64,000 nucleotides of DNA, taken from positions 263,714,001-263,778,000 of the forward strand of contig OY856414.1 in assembly GCA_963693085.1 (NCBI GenBank). Reading direction: 5' to 3'. Shown piece after piece: positions 53,630 through 64,000 of the stretch. The translations under genes were made by a program, and so were the position numbers. The first letter of the stretch is position 1; each line of letters opens with the position of its first letter. This stretch comes from Alisma plantago-aquatica (lineage: Eukaryota > Streptophyta > Magnoliopsida > Alismatales > Alismataceae). The notes beneath the pieces were generated by a model. The model saw only the letters and a list, made by a program, of their open reading frames with translations, did no database searches and was not told where the DNA came from.

Positions 53630-56600
53630 TGTTACAACCCCAATTTTGGGATTCTTTGGGTGAGAAATGTAATTTCTCCTATAAAAGATATTTGAACAAA
53701 TAATGATATAATTAGTTTTGAATAAAAGATTTTGTTTACAATAGCCTTGTTGGATGTTTTGTGGGCTTTATTGGCTATTGGGCCCAATAACAAGGAAAAC
53801 ACAAAAGAAACTCCATTATTAATAAGAGATGGAGAAAAGGAAAGATGTAGAAACATCTAGAAGGCAAAGGAATGTTATCCAAAGTTGGATTCCGTGCCTC
53901 TTGGGTTCCTTGGAGTCCAAAGTTGCAAAGATAGTGCAACAAGAAAAGAAAAGATCAATTCAATATTTCCTTACTAAGAAAGAAATTGAAGATAATGATA
54001 AAATATGGGAAATAAGTGGAAAGAGGTATGATTGAGTTATGCTTGGTGGATTTTTGTATACATAAGGTTTCGAATATTAAAAGGAATTCCAATAAGGAAA
54101 ATAAAAAGAGAGATAAAGAGAAATTCTCAAAAAGAGATATTTTAATAAAGGAATAAAAAGGATAATGAGAAATAATGGATAAAAGATAAGTAAAAGGCTA
54201 ATGTATATTCCCAAGATGGGATTTCGAGTCATTAAGGTTCCTTGAGGTTCAAAGAACTCAAAATAATAATTTAATAGCAAGGGAAAGAGAAATTTTGTGA
54301 GAAATATATATAATTAAGTGATATCTTGCACCTAAATAAAAGGCACGTTTTCTTTTAGATAATGAGTCCAAATTTGGCAGAGAGGAAGATTAAGTCATTA
54401 CTAAGTTTCCCTCAAAATTTGGGATTAAGTGGAGACATGGTTAGATAGTAATGATTTTTCCCAGTTATATTAAAATAAAAAGGGTTTTTTCTTAAAATAG
54501 AAACTAGACCCTCTTTTATTTGAGCGCAGGCAATATGGACCGTTGGATTTTGATCCAAAGAAGGTCACTCATCGTTTAGTTCTAAATGAACTAGGACTCA
54601 GGTCGCAGACAGAGGGTCTTTCCACCTGATTTTTCTCACGAATCTTCGCATGTGCGAACTAAGAGATATCATGGTTGAATCTAGGAGGGCATTCTGCACA
54701 TCATAGACCCTGGTTTTTTGTACTTTGGATGCATCTAGAAGAAATGCCTAATTGCCTCAAAAGACACATGATGGTGGGGTTTAGGAAACCCTAGAATTGA
54801 CCCTCGATCCTATAAATAGGACCCCGCTTGACTTTGGAAGGACCTCACAATCGCAACTGGCCATTTGCCCTCTTCTCTCGTATCCCAGATCCTTGGATTA
54901 GCTTTGCTTCAGTGAGCTTCAGGCTGTGGTGCCACTGTGAGTGGCTCTATTGGATCAGGAGAGGATGAAGAGAAGCTGCCCTTCGATCAGAATCCATCAT
55001 GGACCAAAGGCGCGGATCGACGACCCTGGTCATCCACGACTTCAAACCAGTTATTAGTGGAAGCAAGCATCGTAAGCCGCACGATCTCACTCGGTCAAAG
55101 ATGACTAAGGATCCAACGACTCTAGTTTTACCGAAATGATCAAGGTAACTCGCCTCTTTGAGCAATATTCAAGAAAAATATTGAATCTTGGATAAATCAT
55201 TAAAAATAGATCCTTTGGAAGAAAAATGCAAGTAGGTAGTGTTTTTGATCAAAAAAATGCGTAGAACATGATAAAAATGATATTAAAGCCTAATTGTAAA
55301 TGATATTAAAAAAATATAGGGTTTTACATATTTTAATGCATTAAATGACAAAAAAACCCTAGAAAGGGATAAAAGCAATCATGATGAATCTTGACTTTGT
55401 TTTTATCAATGTTAACCTGTTAAGAGTAAAGGAAAGGGTAAAATCATAAAAGGATGTTTAATATGTTGCTTTTAGGGGTTTTGTGATCATGTACATGGTT
55501 TAATGGGCTAAAAATCCTAATTTGGGAAAACATGAGTTTTAGTGGTTATAATTCGAAAATTTCCAGTATACAACAGTAATATAATGATTATTGGACATAA
55601 TTTGGATCAAAGAATCCTTACTGAAGATAATTGAGAATTAATGGTTAAGTTCATGATGCTTAATTGGTGAAATTAAGTAATAAGTAACCTGTTGAAATGT
55701 TAATGATGAACTTGAACCTGATCTAGATGAATTATTGCATGGTTTAGGGTTTTTCACCAATTATGAATGATAAAGCATTTAGAAACCCTAATTTAGGGTA
55801 AAAGAGGAAAAGATCATATTTAACTCAAAATATGTGAACATATGTTGTTAAATGGTGATCCTAAGCCTGTTAGATGAGATAGGTTATGATCCTTAGGCTT
55901 TGTGAGTTATTTTTCTTAATTAGGGTTTGTAGTAATAATATTAAAAGAAAAACCCTAATTTCAATGAAAACCCTAAAAGTGGATTAGAAGCCCTAGGAAG
56001 CGAGCTAGGTTTAATAGACCATGATGGCATGATTAATGATAGGAAAATTGGATCCATATTTCAAGATCAACTTGTGTGTGCTTGCTTGGTTTCTTGCTTG
56101 GTTGAATTGTTTCTGCACTCAAGTCAGCTTGATAGGTATGTGGATAATTATGGTTAATCGCATTAGTTTCCCGAGGGTTTTTCAGATGGTTAATCACATT
56201 GAATGCAACCTATCAGTTTGGATGTTCATACTTGCAAATTATAAAGTCACTGTGATTATCACAATTGTAATAGAAATGTGTATTCTTGCACCTACATGCC
56301 ACCCTGATGGATGATGCAAAAAGGTCAAGCCCGGGAGGGAAGACCAATGGGCACCATGAGAGGTGACCCCAGACACCAAGCTCGGGAATGAGAAGGTGGT
56401 CTATGTTGCATGACTAATGGGCACCATGAGGGGTGACCCCAGGCACCAAGATCGGGATTGAGAAGGTGGCCTTAGGTCAATGGAAAAAGAGAAACCCTAG
56501 AGGGGGTATTCTAGGGTTAGGGAAAAAGTGGTGGAGAATGACACATTGAAAACGTAAATTGGCTTGTTAATTACTTGGATTGTGATAATTAGATTGTTAG

Positions 56601-56966
56601 CCATATTTGTGAAATTTTGGTTTCCCCACATACCGGCATATTCTAATATGATGACTGACGTTTTGTTTGTTGGCATTTTAGGTACGATCCTGAAAAGTAC
56701 AAATAGTAAAGTGACACATTGTGAAAATAAGATATAAAGTGTAAGGAGGATTAGATAGAAGAGATTCAAGCTGTGGATAGAAATAGATTTCCAAAGTTTT
56801 TAAAAGGTATGCAAAGTTTTATTTTATACCAGATTTCAGCTTAGTTAGTAGAATTTCATAATTATTATTGATTATTTATCAAACCTTTGATCTGGTTTAT
56901 TAGGATAACGACTCTGACCTCTTGGTCTCCCATAAGTGGGGGCTACTGGGAGGCAGGGTCGTTACA
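53630..56966 (+). mobile_element. Chromovirus-type (Del/Tekay-like) gypsy 5' LTR, 3.3 kb
   Basis: The LTR starts TGTTACAACCCCAATTTTGG, ends GGGTCGTTACA and is followed two bases later by an initiator-Met primer site. The ends are imperfect inverted repeats (TGTTACAACCC against TGTAACGACCC). A TATAAATA box is at 54811-54818. A 70-bp direct repeat containing AATGGGCACCATGAG at 56346 and 56416 is typical of the U5 side of these LTRs. The left flanking five bases are GATCC; the matching right flank is out of view. Length and end sequences fit Del/Tekay elements. Confidence 0.8.
54811..54818 (+). promoter_or_regulatory. LTR TATA box (TATAAATA)
   Basis: The sequence GATCCTATAAATAGGACCCC lies about 1.2 kb into the LTR. 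No CGGT motif array is seen upstream of it, which makes this LTR a useful contrast to the others. Confidence 0.6.
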
Positions 56967-56968
56967 TT

Positions 56969-56980
56969 TGGTATCAAACT
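56969..56980 (+). other. Gypsy primer-binding site, initiator-Met type (TGGTATCAAACT)
   Basis: TGGTATCAAACT is a slightly mutated TGGTATCAGAGC, two bases inside the LTR end. It sets the LTR boundary and the + orientation. Confidence 0.8.
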
Positions 56981-59365
56981 ATAGGTTCCTCATTTAATCT
57001 TTAATAATTATTAAATTTTACAAATTCTGTGGGACCAAAGGAGTTATTAGAGGATTTTTCGAAAGACAGAGGTGTCTAGAAAAGGATCACATTCAGGGGA
57101 TGGAAAGATTTTCCTCTGCATCGCTAGTCAGAATATGAGGACTCCCAGATTAGTATGACTGTCTGGCCAATGTCTCAAGATTTGACTCAAAATAAGATAC
57201 CTTTAGGACTCTCTCATCTTGTTCATCCCTTCTCAACTCAAATGTTGTTAAGGATTTTAAGGATTAGGGTTTTCTCTCTTTTCCTCACCATCTTGAGGTA
57301 TGGGTAAGGTTGATAAGGTTTAAGGAATCCTCCATCAAATTAATGAAAAGCATGTAAATAAGATGTCATGGACATAAGCTTAATAGTTTAAGCGTAAACT
57401 AAAGAATAGATATATGCTTAGGTCGTATGACATAAGTTGTCATGCCCTCAGGAGAGACTTGAGGCTAGACCTCCTTGTCAGGAGGATGAGTGGAGGAAGT
57501 TATTCTTGGAGGTAGAGACCTCCATTATAGGTAGAGACCTAGCACATCCTCTGAGGATGATGCTAACCCTAACCCTAAATGAAGGTTAGAGAGAGAGAGA
57601 TTACATGATGAGCTAGATGTCATGATAGACCAGATGTGTGGACATGTTTTTGGATGCCCATGAGGTTATGAGACAAGGGTCATACATGTTAGAGTGAAGG
57701 ATAGCTCCTTCAATGATGAGGTTAGTGAAGAACCTATAGAAACCTTATGGGCTTATGCAAGTAGGGCATAACATGCACCCAAAGTACATCATTAGTGCGG
57801 GAAGTAGGTTGAAACCCTAGCCAAAAGAGTATGTTAGATAGCTTATGAGATAATCAAGAAGAGTTTTGGATAATCTTAAGCGAACATCAGTTTGAACAGA
57901 GGCTTCACCCATGTAGGGGTATGCTTGTGAGCTTGATCCTACATGGAGAAAGAACCTCTTGTGGTAAGGCTGTTTGTAGGGTTAGCTATAGAGAGAGAGA
58001 GCAGGACCCAAGCAAGAAGGTTGGAAGATTAGACTCTGAGATGTGAGGAACATTGGGGAGTTGAGGATGATGCGACCTAAGTGGATGGTTGTGGTTGCCT
58101 CATACATGATCCCTAGAGGCTAATGGTATCTTGGTTTCCTTTAGAGGAACCAAACCCTAGAGAAAGGATGAGGCTTCTGGTACCTATGTGCCTATGGTAT
58201 AGGTGTTTACCTTATGAGATGGGAAGAAGAGTTCCTTAGACCCTGAGGAGGTTTAAGTGACCAGTTGTGAGGCCTTACACCATGTTGGTTGTCCTTGAGG
58301 AGGATTCCACTCTGAAATGTTGCTCGAGTAGAAGGATGATAGGAAGTGCATGTCATACCTTGTACATGTTTAGTTCATGGTTAAGAGGTTGAGCATGTAA
58401 TTGGACATCAGAAAGGTGAACCTAGGGTTCCTAGGCCTAAGATGGAAGGTGGTGTACCTGATGCTCGTGATGAGATTTGAGTTTTATAGATTCGAGCATG
58501 GTACTCCTCATTTTTAGAGGAAAGGGAAACCCCTTAAGTCGGGGGTATGTTTGATGAACCCCTCACAGCTAAGTTAGTGACATGGGCAGGTATGTTCTTC
58601 GTCCAATGTTGAAGAATGAACAAACATGGTTTAATGGGTGGTCTTCTTGTGCCTTAGTAGCTTGCTAGGGCTAAGCATGCCCATGTGGATGTAAAGCCTA
58701 GGCATAAGGACGTTTGTGACCTTCGTTATCAAGGTATGGTTTCCTCCCATCCTGGGAGAGGGACCCTTTTGTAGGGTGTATACTAGTTTTGTTGGTTTTG
58801 AGGCAACCTAAAGAGGTCTCTATAGGATCTTGAGAAGCTAAGTGAAAAGTACATAGTAATAAAATGAACCTTAGACCCATAGATAACCATATCTAAGTGC
58901 ATGTGGGTGTGTTACCATAAAGGTAACCGGTATGAGGCCTGACTGAGGTAGGCAGGTCGCCATGACCCCTATGAAAGGATGAAAGTCAACCCAGGAATGC
59001 AGAGAGAGATGATGGAGACTTGGGTAAGGTTCTGAGTTGGACATGTACTATACCCGAATCCTAAGTCTATCCTAGGGTCAGGTAGGGAAAAGATTGATGG
59101 AAGTAGGAATTGCCTAATTCCCTAGTTGCACATGACCATAGGGTCGGGAGGTAACAACTATCATTGTTTGAGGGCCATGGGTTAGGAGATTGATCACCTT
59201 CATGAACTCATGGGATCCAAAGGGAAGATGAGGAGGAAACTCTCTGGATGCATAAGGGAAGAGGGATGACCCCAAAAGTGTCAGCACCTTGCAGACCTAG
59301 AGGAGATGACCAAGGATTGCAGACCTAGGTGAATGAATCATAATTCTAAAAGACTTACCAACATT
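56981..59365 (+). other. Decayed interior of the chromovirus-type element
   Basis: This region follows the primer site and should hold leader and gag. It is purine-rich on the + strand as such interiors are, but no gag motif or long frame can be read, so it is heavily mutated. The LINE starting at about 59366 interrupts it. Confidence 0.45.
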
Positions 59366-59590
59366 TTGGGGGCGGCGATCGGGTGAGGCGATCGGGAGGC
59401 GATCGGATTTTCCTACGCGTGACCCCGGCGGCGCTGCCGCCCACTTGCCCCGGCAAGGCATCCCGCCTACCAGGGGCCACCCTTTCATTTTTACTGGTTT
59501 GCCCGAGAGAGGAGGATGCTGTCTTCGCCGCTTCTACGTAGGGTTACGAGACAGAGTGCGTAACAGGCTGTTGCAGAAAGGAGGAACTTT

Positions 59591-61222
59591 ATGGCGGCGA
59601 CTGCCGTCCCAACGGAGGAGGTGCTTCCAGACGTGAGGATGGTGATGGGCAATCTCGAAGAAGAAGGACATACCAACCCGACGCAACCTAGGGTTGCTAC
59701 GGAGGAAGGTCAGAATCAGGGACGACCGAATGATACCCCTAGGGGTTCTGCAGTGGAACCTAGGGTTTCGATTGAAGAAGTGCAGGAAGGAGGGGGAGTC
59801 GACCTGTCTGAAGATACACGGGGGGAGGTTCCTGTGTTGAACAAGGAGGTGGGCATGACGTAGCTGCAGTCGGGGCCATTAGTGCCGTCGTAGGGGTCCC
59901 TGCCGCTGGGCACTTCGATGCCGCAGCCAGGACTGGGGGAGCAAAACGACGTGAGGCAGATGCAGCATCCAAGAACGACGCCGCTCTATGGTGTCCCGCA
60001 TGACTCATGCTTTCGATGTTTAGGAAGAGGTCGCTGGCAAGTGCAGTGTAAGAATAGCAAGGTGTGTTATGTATGCAGAAGACCGGGTCACGTTGCAGCT
60101 AGATGCAGGTTTAAGCCTACGCAGAACGTCCAACAGGTTCGACCACCCAACCTGCAGTCGTCGGTGGCTTTCCCTCCGCTGCCATTAGGTATACCGGCTA
60201 GGGGTGCTCCGCAGCACGTCCTCAAGAGGTTATCGGTGGACATCAGACCAGACGATGATAGAAGAAAGCAGAAGATGGAAGCGTTGCAGAGGGATATAGA
60301 GATTTCGTGGGCGAGTGACTCATCTTGGGTGGAGGTTCTTCCGGTTCTGAGAAGGGCATGGCCTAGCGCAGCTGATCTATATAGATTTGAGACAAGAAAA
60401 GCTATTGCTTTTTTCTCCTATAGTGATGAAGCTAAGGAGATGATTGAGAAGGGTTTACCGACAGATAGCAGATGCAAGATTATGATCAGACACATGGTGG
60501 ATGGAGAACATCATCAGCGTAAAGAAGCTTTCTGGTTCTGGATATCTGGGCTACCTATCGTTTGCAGGGATGATGAATCAATTACTAGACTTATTCGACC
60601 CTTTGGGAATCTTGTTCATATATCTGAATGGCAGATAGAAGATGATGATGTTTCGGGCATCCTCATCCTAGTTGAAGCTTTCAATGAAGATGTCCCACAA
60701 TTCATTTCAGTTACTTTTGGTGATAGAAGAACGGTGGTACAACTCAATATGATAGCTAGAGGAAGGATTGGCAGTAACTCTTTCATGATGACAGAGGTGG
60801 GGGTGGATTATGGGGTTCCAAAGGATGTGATGGTCAGGAAAGAGAAGGCATCAGTGTCACAGGATTTAGTGGTGGCTCCGGTGAGGGAAGCACACCGTTC
60901 TCAAGAGGCTTCACCTTCCAGGCAGCAACAGGCAAGATTTGATAGGTCACCAAGGAGAATGATTATAGATGGGGACGGATATAGGAGACATCTTCTGCAT
61001 ATGAGATTGGAGGAATTCTTTGTGGGTCATTCTGATAGATACAGAGCACGCAGTAGACATAGAAGATCAAGAAGAAGGTCAGTTTCTAGAAGACCCGAGC
61101 ATCGCCCTTTCAGGTACATGTCTGGGGTGACGAGAGAGCAATCTAGAAGGGAATTTTTCCAGGATGACAGCGAATTTTATGAGGACGTCTATGATGAGGA
61201 TGGATGGAGGTATAGCAGCTAG
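59591..61222 (+). pseudogene. LINE ORF1 (nucleic-acid-binding protein), two in-frame TAG codons
   Basis: ORF1 of plant L1 elements binds the element RNA and chaperones it. Starting at ATG 59591, the single frame runs 543 codons to TAG at 61220, with internal TAGs at 59861 and 59891; no frameshift is needed. The middle holds two zinc knuckles near 60007-60110. The first, CFRCLGRGRWQVQC, has Arg where His should be. The second, CYVCRRPGHVAARC, is canonical. A DUF4283-like segment follows (about 60290-60790: WASDSSWVEVL, AFWFWISGLP, FGNLVHISEWQ). The C-terminus is Arg/Ser-rich then acidic. Knuckles before the DUF4283-like domain are a variant order. An internal start at 59918 would bypass both stops and keep the known domains. 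Confidence 0.85.
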
Positions 61223-61277
61223 GCAGAGCTCCCCTACAGGTGCTTTGTTTTTTTGAGATAGCGGTACTCTTGTTTTT

Positions 61278-64000
61278 ATGAATTGTACGTCCTTATTCTG
61301 GAATATTAGAGGGGCTGCCAATAACCCTACGCGAAGAGTTTTGGGAAGGATTTGTAGAAGATTCAAACCTGAGGTTGTTTTCCTTTTCGAGCCTTTCCTT
61401 CATGCTGAGGTTGCTGAGGAGCTGTTGGATATTGTCTGGTTGGATTGGGCCACTGACAATTCTGATGAGGGGGGAAAGGTCTGGTTCTTTGTGGAAAGGA
61501 ATATGAACCCGGTTGTCTTTAGGAGCCACAAACAGCATATCACAGTGAAGATTGACAATGGAGATGATACCTGTTGTTTCGTTACTGCTATTTATGCGAG
61601 CTACGATGGGGCCGAACGCAGAGTGCTTTGGGATGAGCTTCTTGGTATGCCAGACATTATTGGTGATAGCATTTGGTTGATCACCGGTGATTTCAATGTC
61701 ATTAGAGGGCCACAGGAGAAAAGAGGAGGTGATCCCCCGAGATTTCAAGATGTTTTTGACTTCAACTCCTTGATTGCTGATGCTTTTCTTAAAGAGGTAC
61801 CTTTTGAGGGCAGCAGGTTTACGTGGGTTAACAAGCAGATTTTGACTCCTACTATTTGGGAACGTCTGGATAGAGCTTTTATGAATGAAGCCTGGATGGG
61901 GTCTAGACCGGAAACCAGATCTATACACCTCACGAGGTCGAGGGTTTCTGATCACTGTCCGATTGTTACGATCCCGGGTGATAGGATTGTTGATGGTAGG
62001 AGGAAAAGCTTTTTCTCCTTCCAGTCCAGTTGGCTACGTAATGAGGATTGCTTGAGAATCATTGAGCAGGTTTGGAGTGAGCCAGTGGTGGGACATCCGT
62101 CCTATGTGTTCTTTTGCAAGCTGAAAAAGGTTAGAGTTTCCCTAAGATCTTGGAGTAGAGAGGTCTTTGGGGACACAAGTCAGAAGATTAAAGACTTGGA
62201 GGACGTCGTGTTTACTACCCATAAGGCCTTTGACGAGAACCCCATCGTGATGAATGAAATGAATTTGCGTACTGCGGAGATGAAGCTTCAACATCTCCTT
62301 GATTTGGAGGAAGCTACGTGGAGAGAGAAGGCTAGAATTGACTGGCTGCATGAGGGGGAGAGGAACACACCTTTTTATCATGCTGTGGTGAAATCCAAGC
62401 GGAGACATAGAAGAATCAGCTCTCTTGTTCTTAATGATGGCTCGGTGGTGTTGGACCCCGAGATGATGGCGATGGAGGCGGCGGCGCATATGGAGAAGAT
62501 GTTTACGGAGGAGGTGCATACTAATGACTCGGAGCTGGATAGGTTGCTGGAGCATATTATAGAGGTTTGCTCCATGGATGATAGTTGCGGTCTTTCTGTT
62601 GTTCCCCAGGAAGAGGAAGTAGTTAAGACGATTCAGGAAATGGACCATTCGTCGGCCCCGGGTCCTGATGGGTTCACCCTTCACTTCTATAGAGCAGCTT
62701 GGCCTACTACCTGCAAGGATTTTCTCGATATGGCGAGTGGTTTTTTTAGAGGACAGGCGTGTCATAGAGCTCTCTTCTGCTGTCGCATCCTTTTGATTCC
62801 AAAGAAGGAGAATCCTAAGCATCTCTCGTATGATTTTAGACCTATTTCGATTGAGAATTTGGCTCTACGTATTCTGGCTAGAATTCTGAATAACAGGTTG
62901 ACGCCCTTAATGCCGACTTTCATTTCAAAATCTCAAGGAGCTTTCCTGAAAGGCAGTGGCATTACGCACCATATTCGTCTTGCGAAGGAGATCATGCATG
63001 ATATTAACCAGGGACAACAGGCCCCCAATGTGATGATCAAGATTGACATGTCGAAAGCTTATGACAGAGTGGAGTGGAAGGTGCTGCAGAAGGTTCTCAA
63101 GGCCTTCGGTTTCATTCAAGAGGTGATTGATCTATGTCTGAGCTTCTTTGTGCATTCCTGGGCAACGATCACTATTGGAGAACACACGACGGGTTTCTTT
63201 CCTTTTGCTAGAGGCCTCAAGCAAGGAAATGCTTTATCACCTTTTCTGTTTATAATCTTTGAAGAAATCATTTGTAGGCGCTTCTACCATTTGGCGGATG
63301 AGCGTGCTATTTCCAGGTTCAAAACGAGAGGAAATGTGATGGCCCCGCTTATGCTCTTGTATGCGGATGATATGGTTGTTCTGTTTGAGGCTGATCAAAC
63401 TTCCCTGCAAACGGTCTTGGGCACCCTTAGTTCTTATGAGTCAGCTACTGGTCAAAGAGTTAATCACAACAAATCTGTGTGTGTAGTAGGTGGGTCTGAT
63501 TTTGACAAAGCGTCGGGGATTGTTGCAAGTTTTGGAGTTGAAAATGCTTCTGATTCCTTTCTGTATCTGGGCGTTTCGATATCCAAAGGGAGATATAAGC
63601 TTGCTGATTACGAGTTCCTCATCAAGAAGATCAACTCCAAAGTGGCGGGTTGGAAGGCTAAGCTTCTTTCGTTTGCAGGAAGGCGGCTTCTGATTGCGCA
63701 TGTGCTCTCCTCTATCACGGTTCATGTGGCGGCGGCGATTGGATTACCTACTGGTATTGTTCAAAGGATTGAGAAGAAACTCTCGGATTTTTTATGGGCT
63801 GGTAGAGATGATCGACATAGGAAGGCATGGCTTGGATGGCATCGTGTGGCTACACCGTTGGACAAAGGTGGTTTGGGGCTGCAACGGCTGTAGATTATTA
63901 ATGGGGCCTTCTTATCTAAAGCGTGCTGGGAAGTCCTCACCAAGGATTCTCTTTGGGCGAGGTTCGTTAAGGAGAAATACTCAAACCATGCTACTAGGAG
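61278..64000 (+). pseudogene. LINE ORF2 (endonuclease-reverse transcriptase), stop at 63891, continues to window end
   Basis: ORF2 nicks target DNA and copies the LINE RNA into it. Residues 1-230 form the apurinic-type endonuclease: FWNIRGA, FLFEPF with the catalytic Glu, TGDFN (Asp138) and SDHCPI (Asp225, His226), all intact. The RT follows: FRPISIENLALRIL (about 518), IKIDMSKAYDRVEW, a variant ARGLKQGNALSP (usually GDPLSP) and YADDMVVL (about 695). After 871 codons a TAG at 63891 interrupts, yet the same frame continues in the expected sequence (IINGAFLSKACWEVL) to the window edge. CTG-TAG is most simply CTG-CAG with one C to T change. The zf-RVT and RNase H regions are out of view. Confidence 0.92.

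Larger units (their letters stand above)
59366..64000 (+). mobile_element. L1-type LINE, well preserved, truncated by the window end
   Basis: A GC-rich 5' untranslated region (59366-59590) with three GGCGATCGG words leads into ORF1 (59591-61222) and, after 55 bp, ORF2 (61278 on). ORF1 carries zinc knuckles and a DUF4283-like RNA-binding domain. ORF2 carries endonuclease and reverse transcriptase. Composition is richer in GC than the host region, as for a recent arrival. The only obvious lesions are three in-frame TAG codons. The 3' end and target duplication are beyond the window. Confidence 0.92.

Noticed and set aside
56320..56480. The 70-bp direct repeat as a separate novel element
   Set aside because: GGGCACCATGAG-GGTGACCCC repeats with GAGAAGGTGG are a usual part of chromovirus-type LTRs.
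61278..63893. LINE ORF2 as an active, complete gene
   Set aside because: The frame clearly continues past a TAG at 63891 in the conserved sequence, so the 871-codon product is truncated.

Overview
This is nuclear DNA from a flowering plant with a large, transposon-rich genome. The one recognisable host gene is a plant Rab11-class (RABA2-type) small GTPase on the + strand. Its two coding exons (13518-13682 and 34237-34731) are separated by an intron of about 20.5 kb. Exon 1 is strongly GC-rich at third codon positions (46 of 55 codons) and exon 2 is not (13 of its first 41 codons). That 5'-to-3' GC fall, together with a LINE whose zinc knuckles precede its DUF4283-like domain, leans towards a monocot. 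This is inference; the species is not identified.

Left flank (1-13.1 kb): a gypsy element of the Tat/Athila type on the - strand (gag, primer-binding site, 2.4-kb LTR) is inserted in a copia-type LTR remnant, which in turn abuts another LTR piece. AT-rich, gene-free DNA with more LTR remains follows. A small inverted-repeat element lies just upstream of the RAB promoter and its GA-rich leader.

Intron (13683-34236): the insertions are nested several levels deep. An old LINE on the - strand was split by a complete but dead copia element (19918-29999, target duplication AGAGT). That element's 3' LTR was later hit by another retrotransposon that survives only as a solo LTR (20698-22113, target duplication CAAAC). 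A hAT-type MITE (17038-17505, TGTATACA), a second insertion with an 8-bp duplication (32405-32923, GTATAGCC), a further MITE-like element and a 351-bp direct duplication fill much of the rest. Every large element lies antisense to the gene, and the RAB reading frame is intact across the splice.

Right flank (34.7-64 kb): MITE-like elements, an alpha-tubulin N-terminal pseudogene in a GC-rich island, a 118-bp tandem array flanked by inverted repeats, two inverted copies of one LTR family, a 3.3-kb chromovirus-type LTR with primer-binding site and decayed interior, and a well-preserved L1-type LINE running off the window end. The LINE keeps its endonuclease and reverse transcriptase motifs but carries three in-frame TAG codons.

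Most unusual pattern: in four LTRs of different families, dense arrays of short, partly palindromic motifs with a shared CGGT/ACCG core lie immediately upstream of the LTR TATA box, where U3 enhancers are expected. The arrays differ in sequence between families but share position and core. They look like independently evolved or exchanged regulatory arrays and are the best candidate here for something undescribed. No tRNA, rRNA or CRISPR feature was seen.
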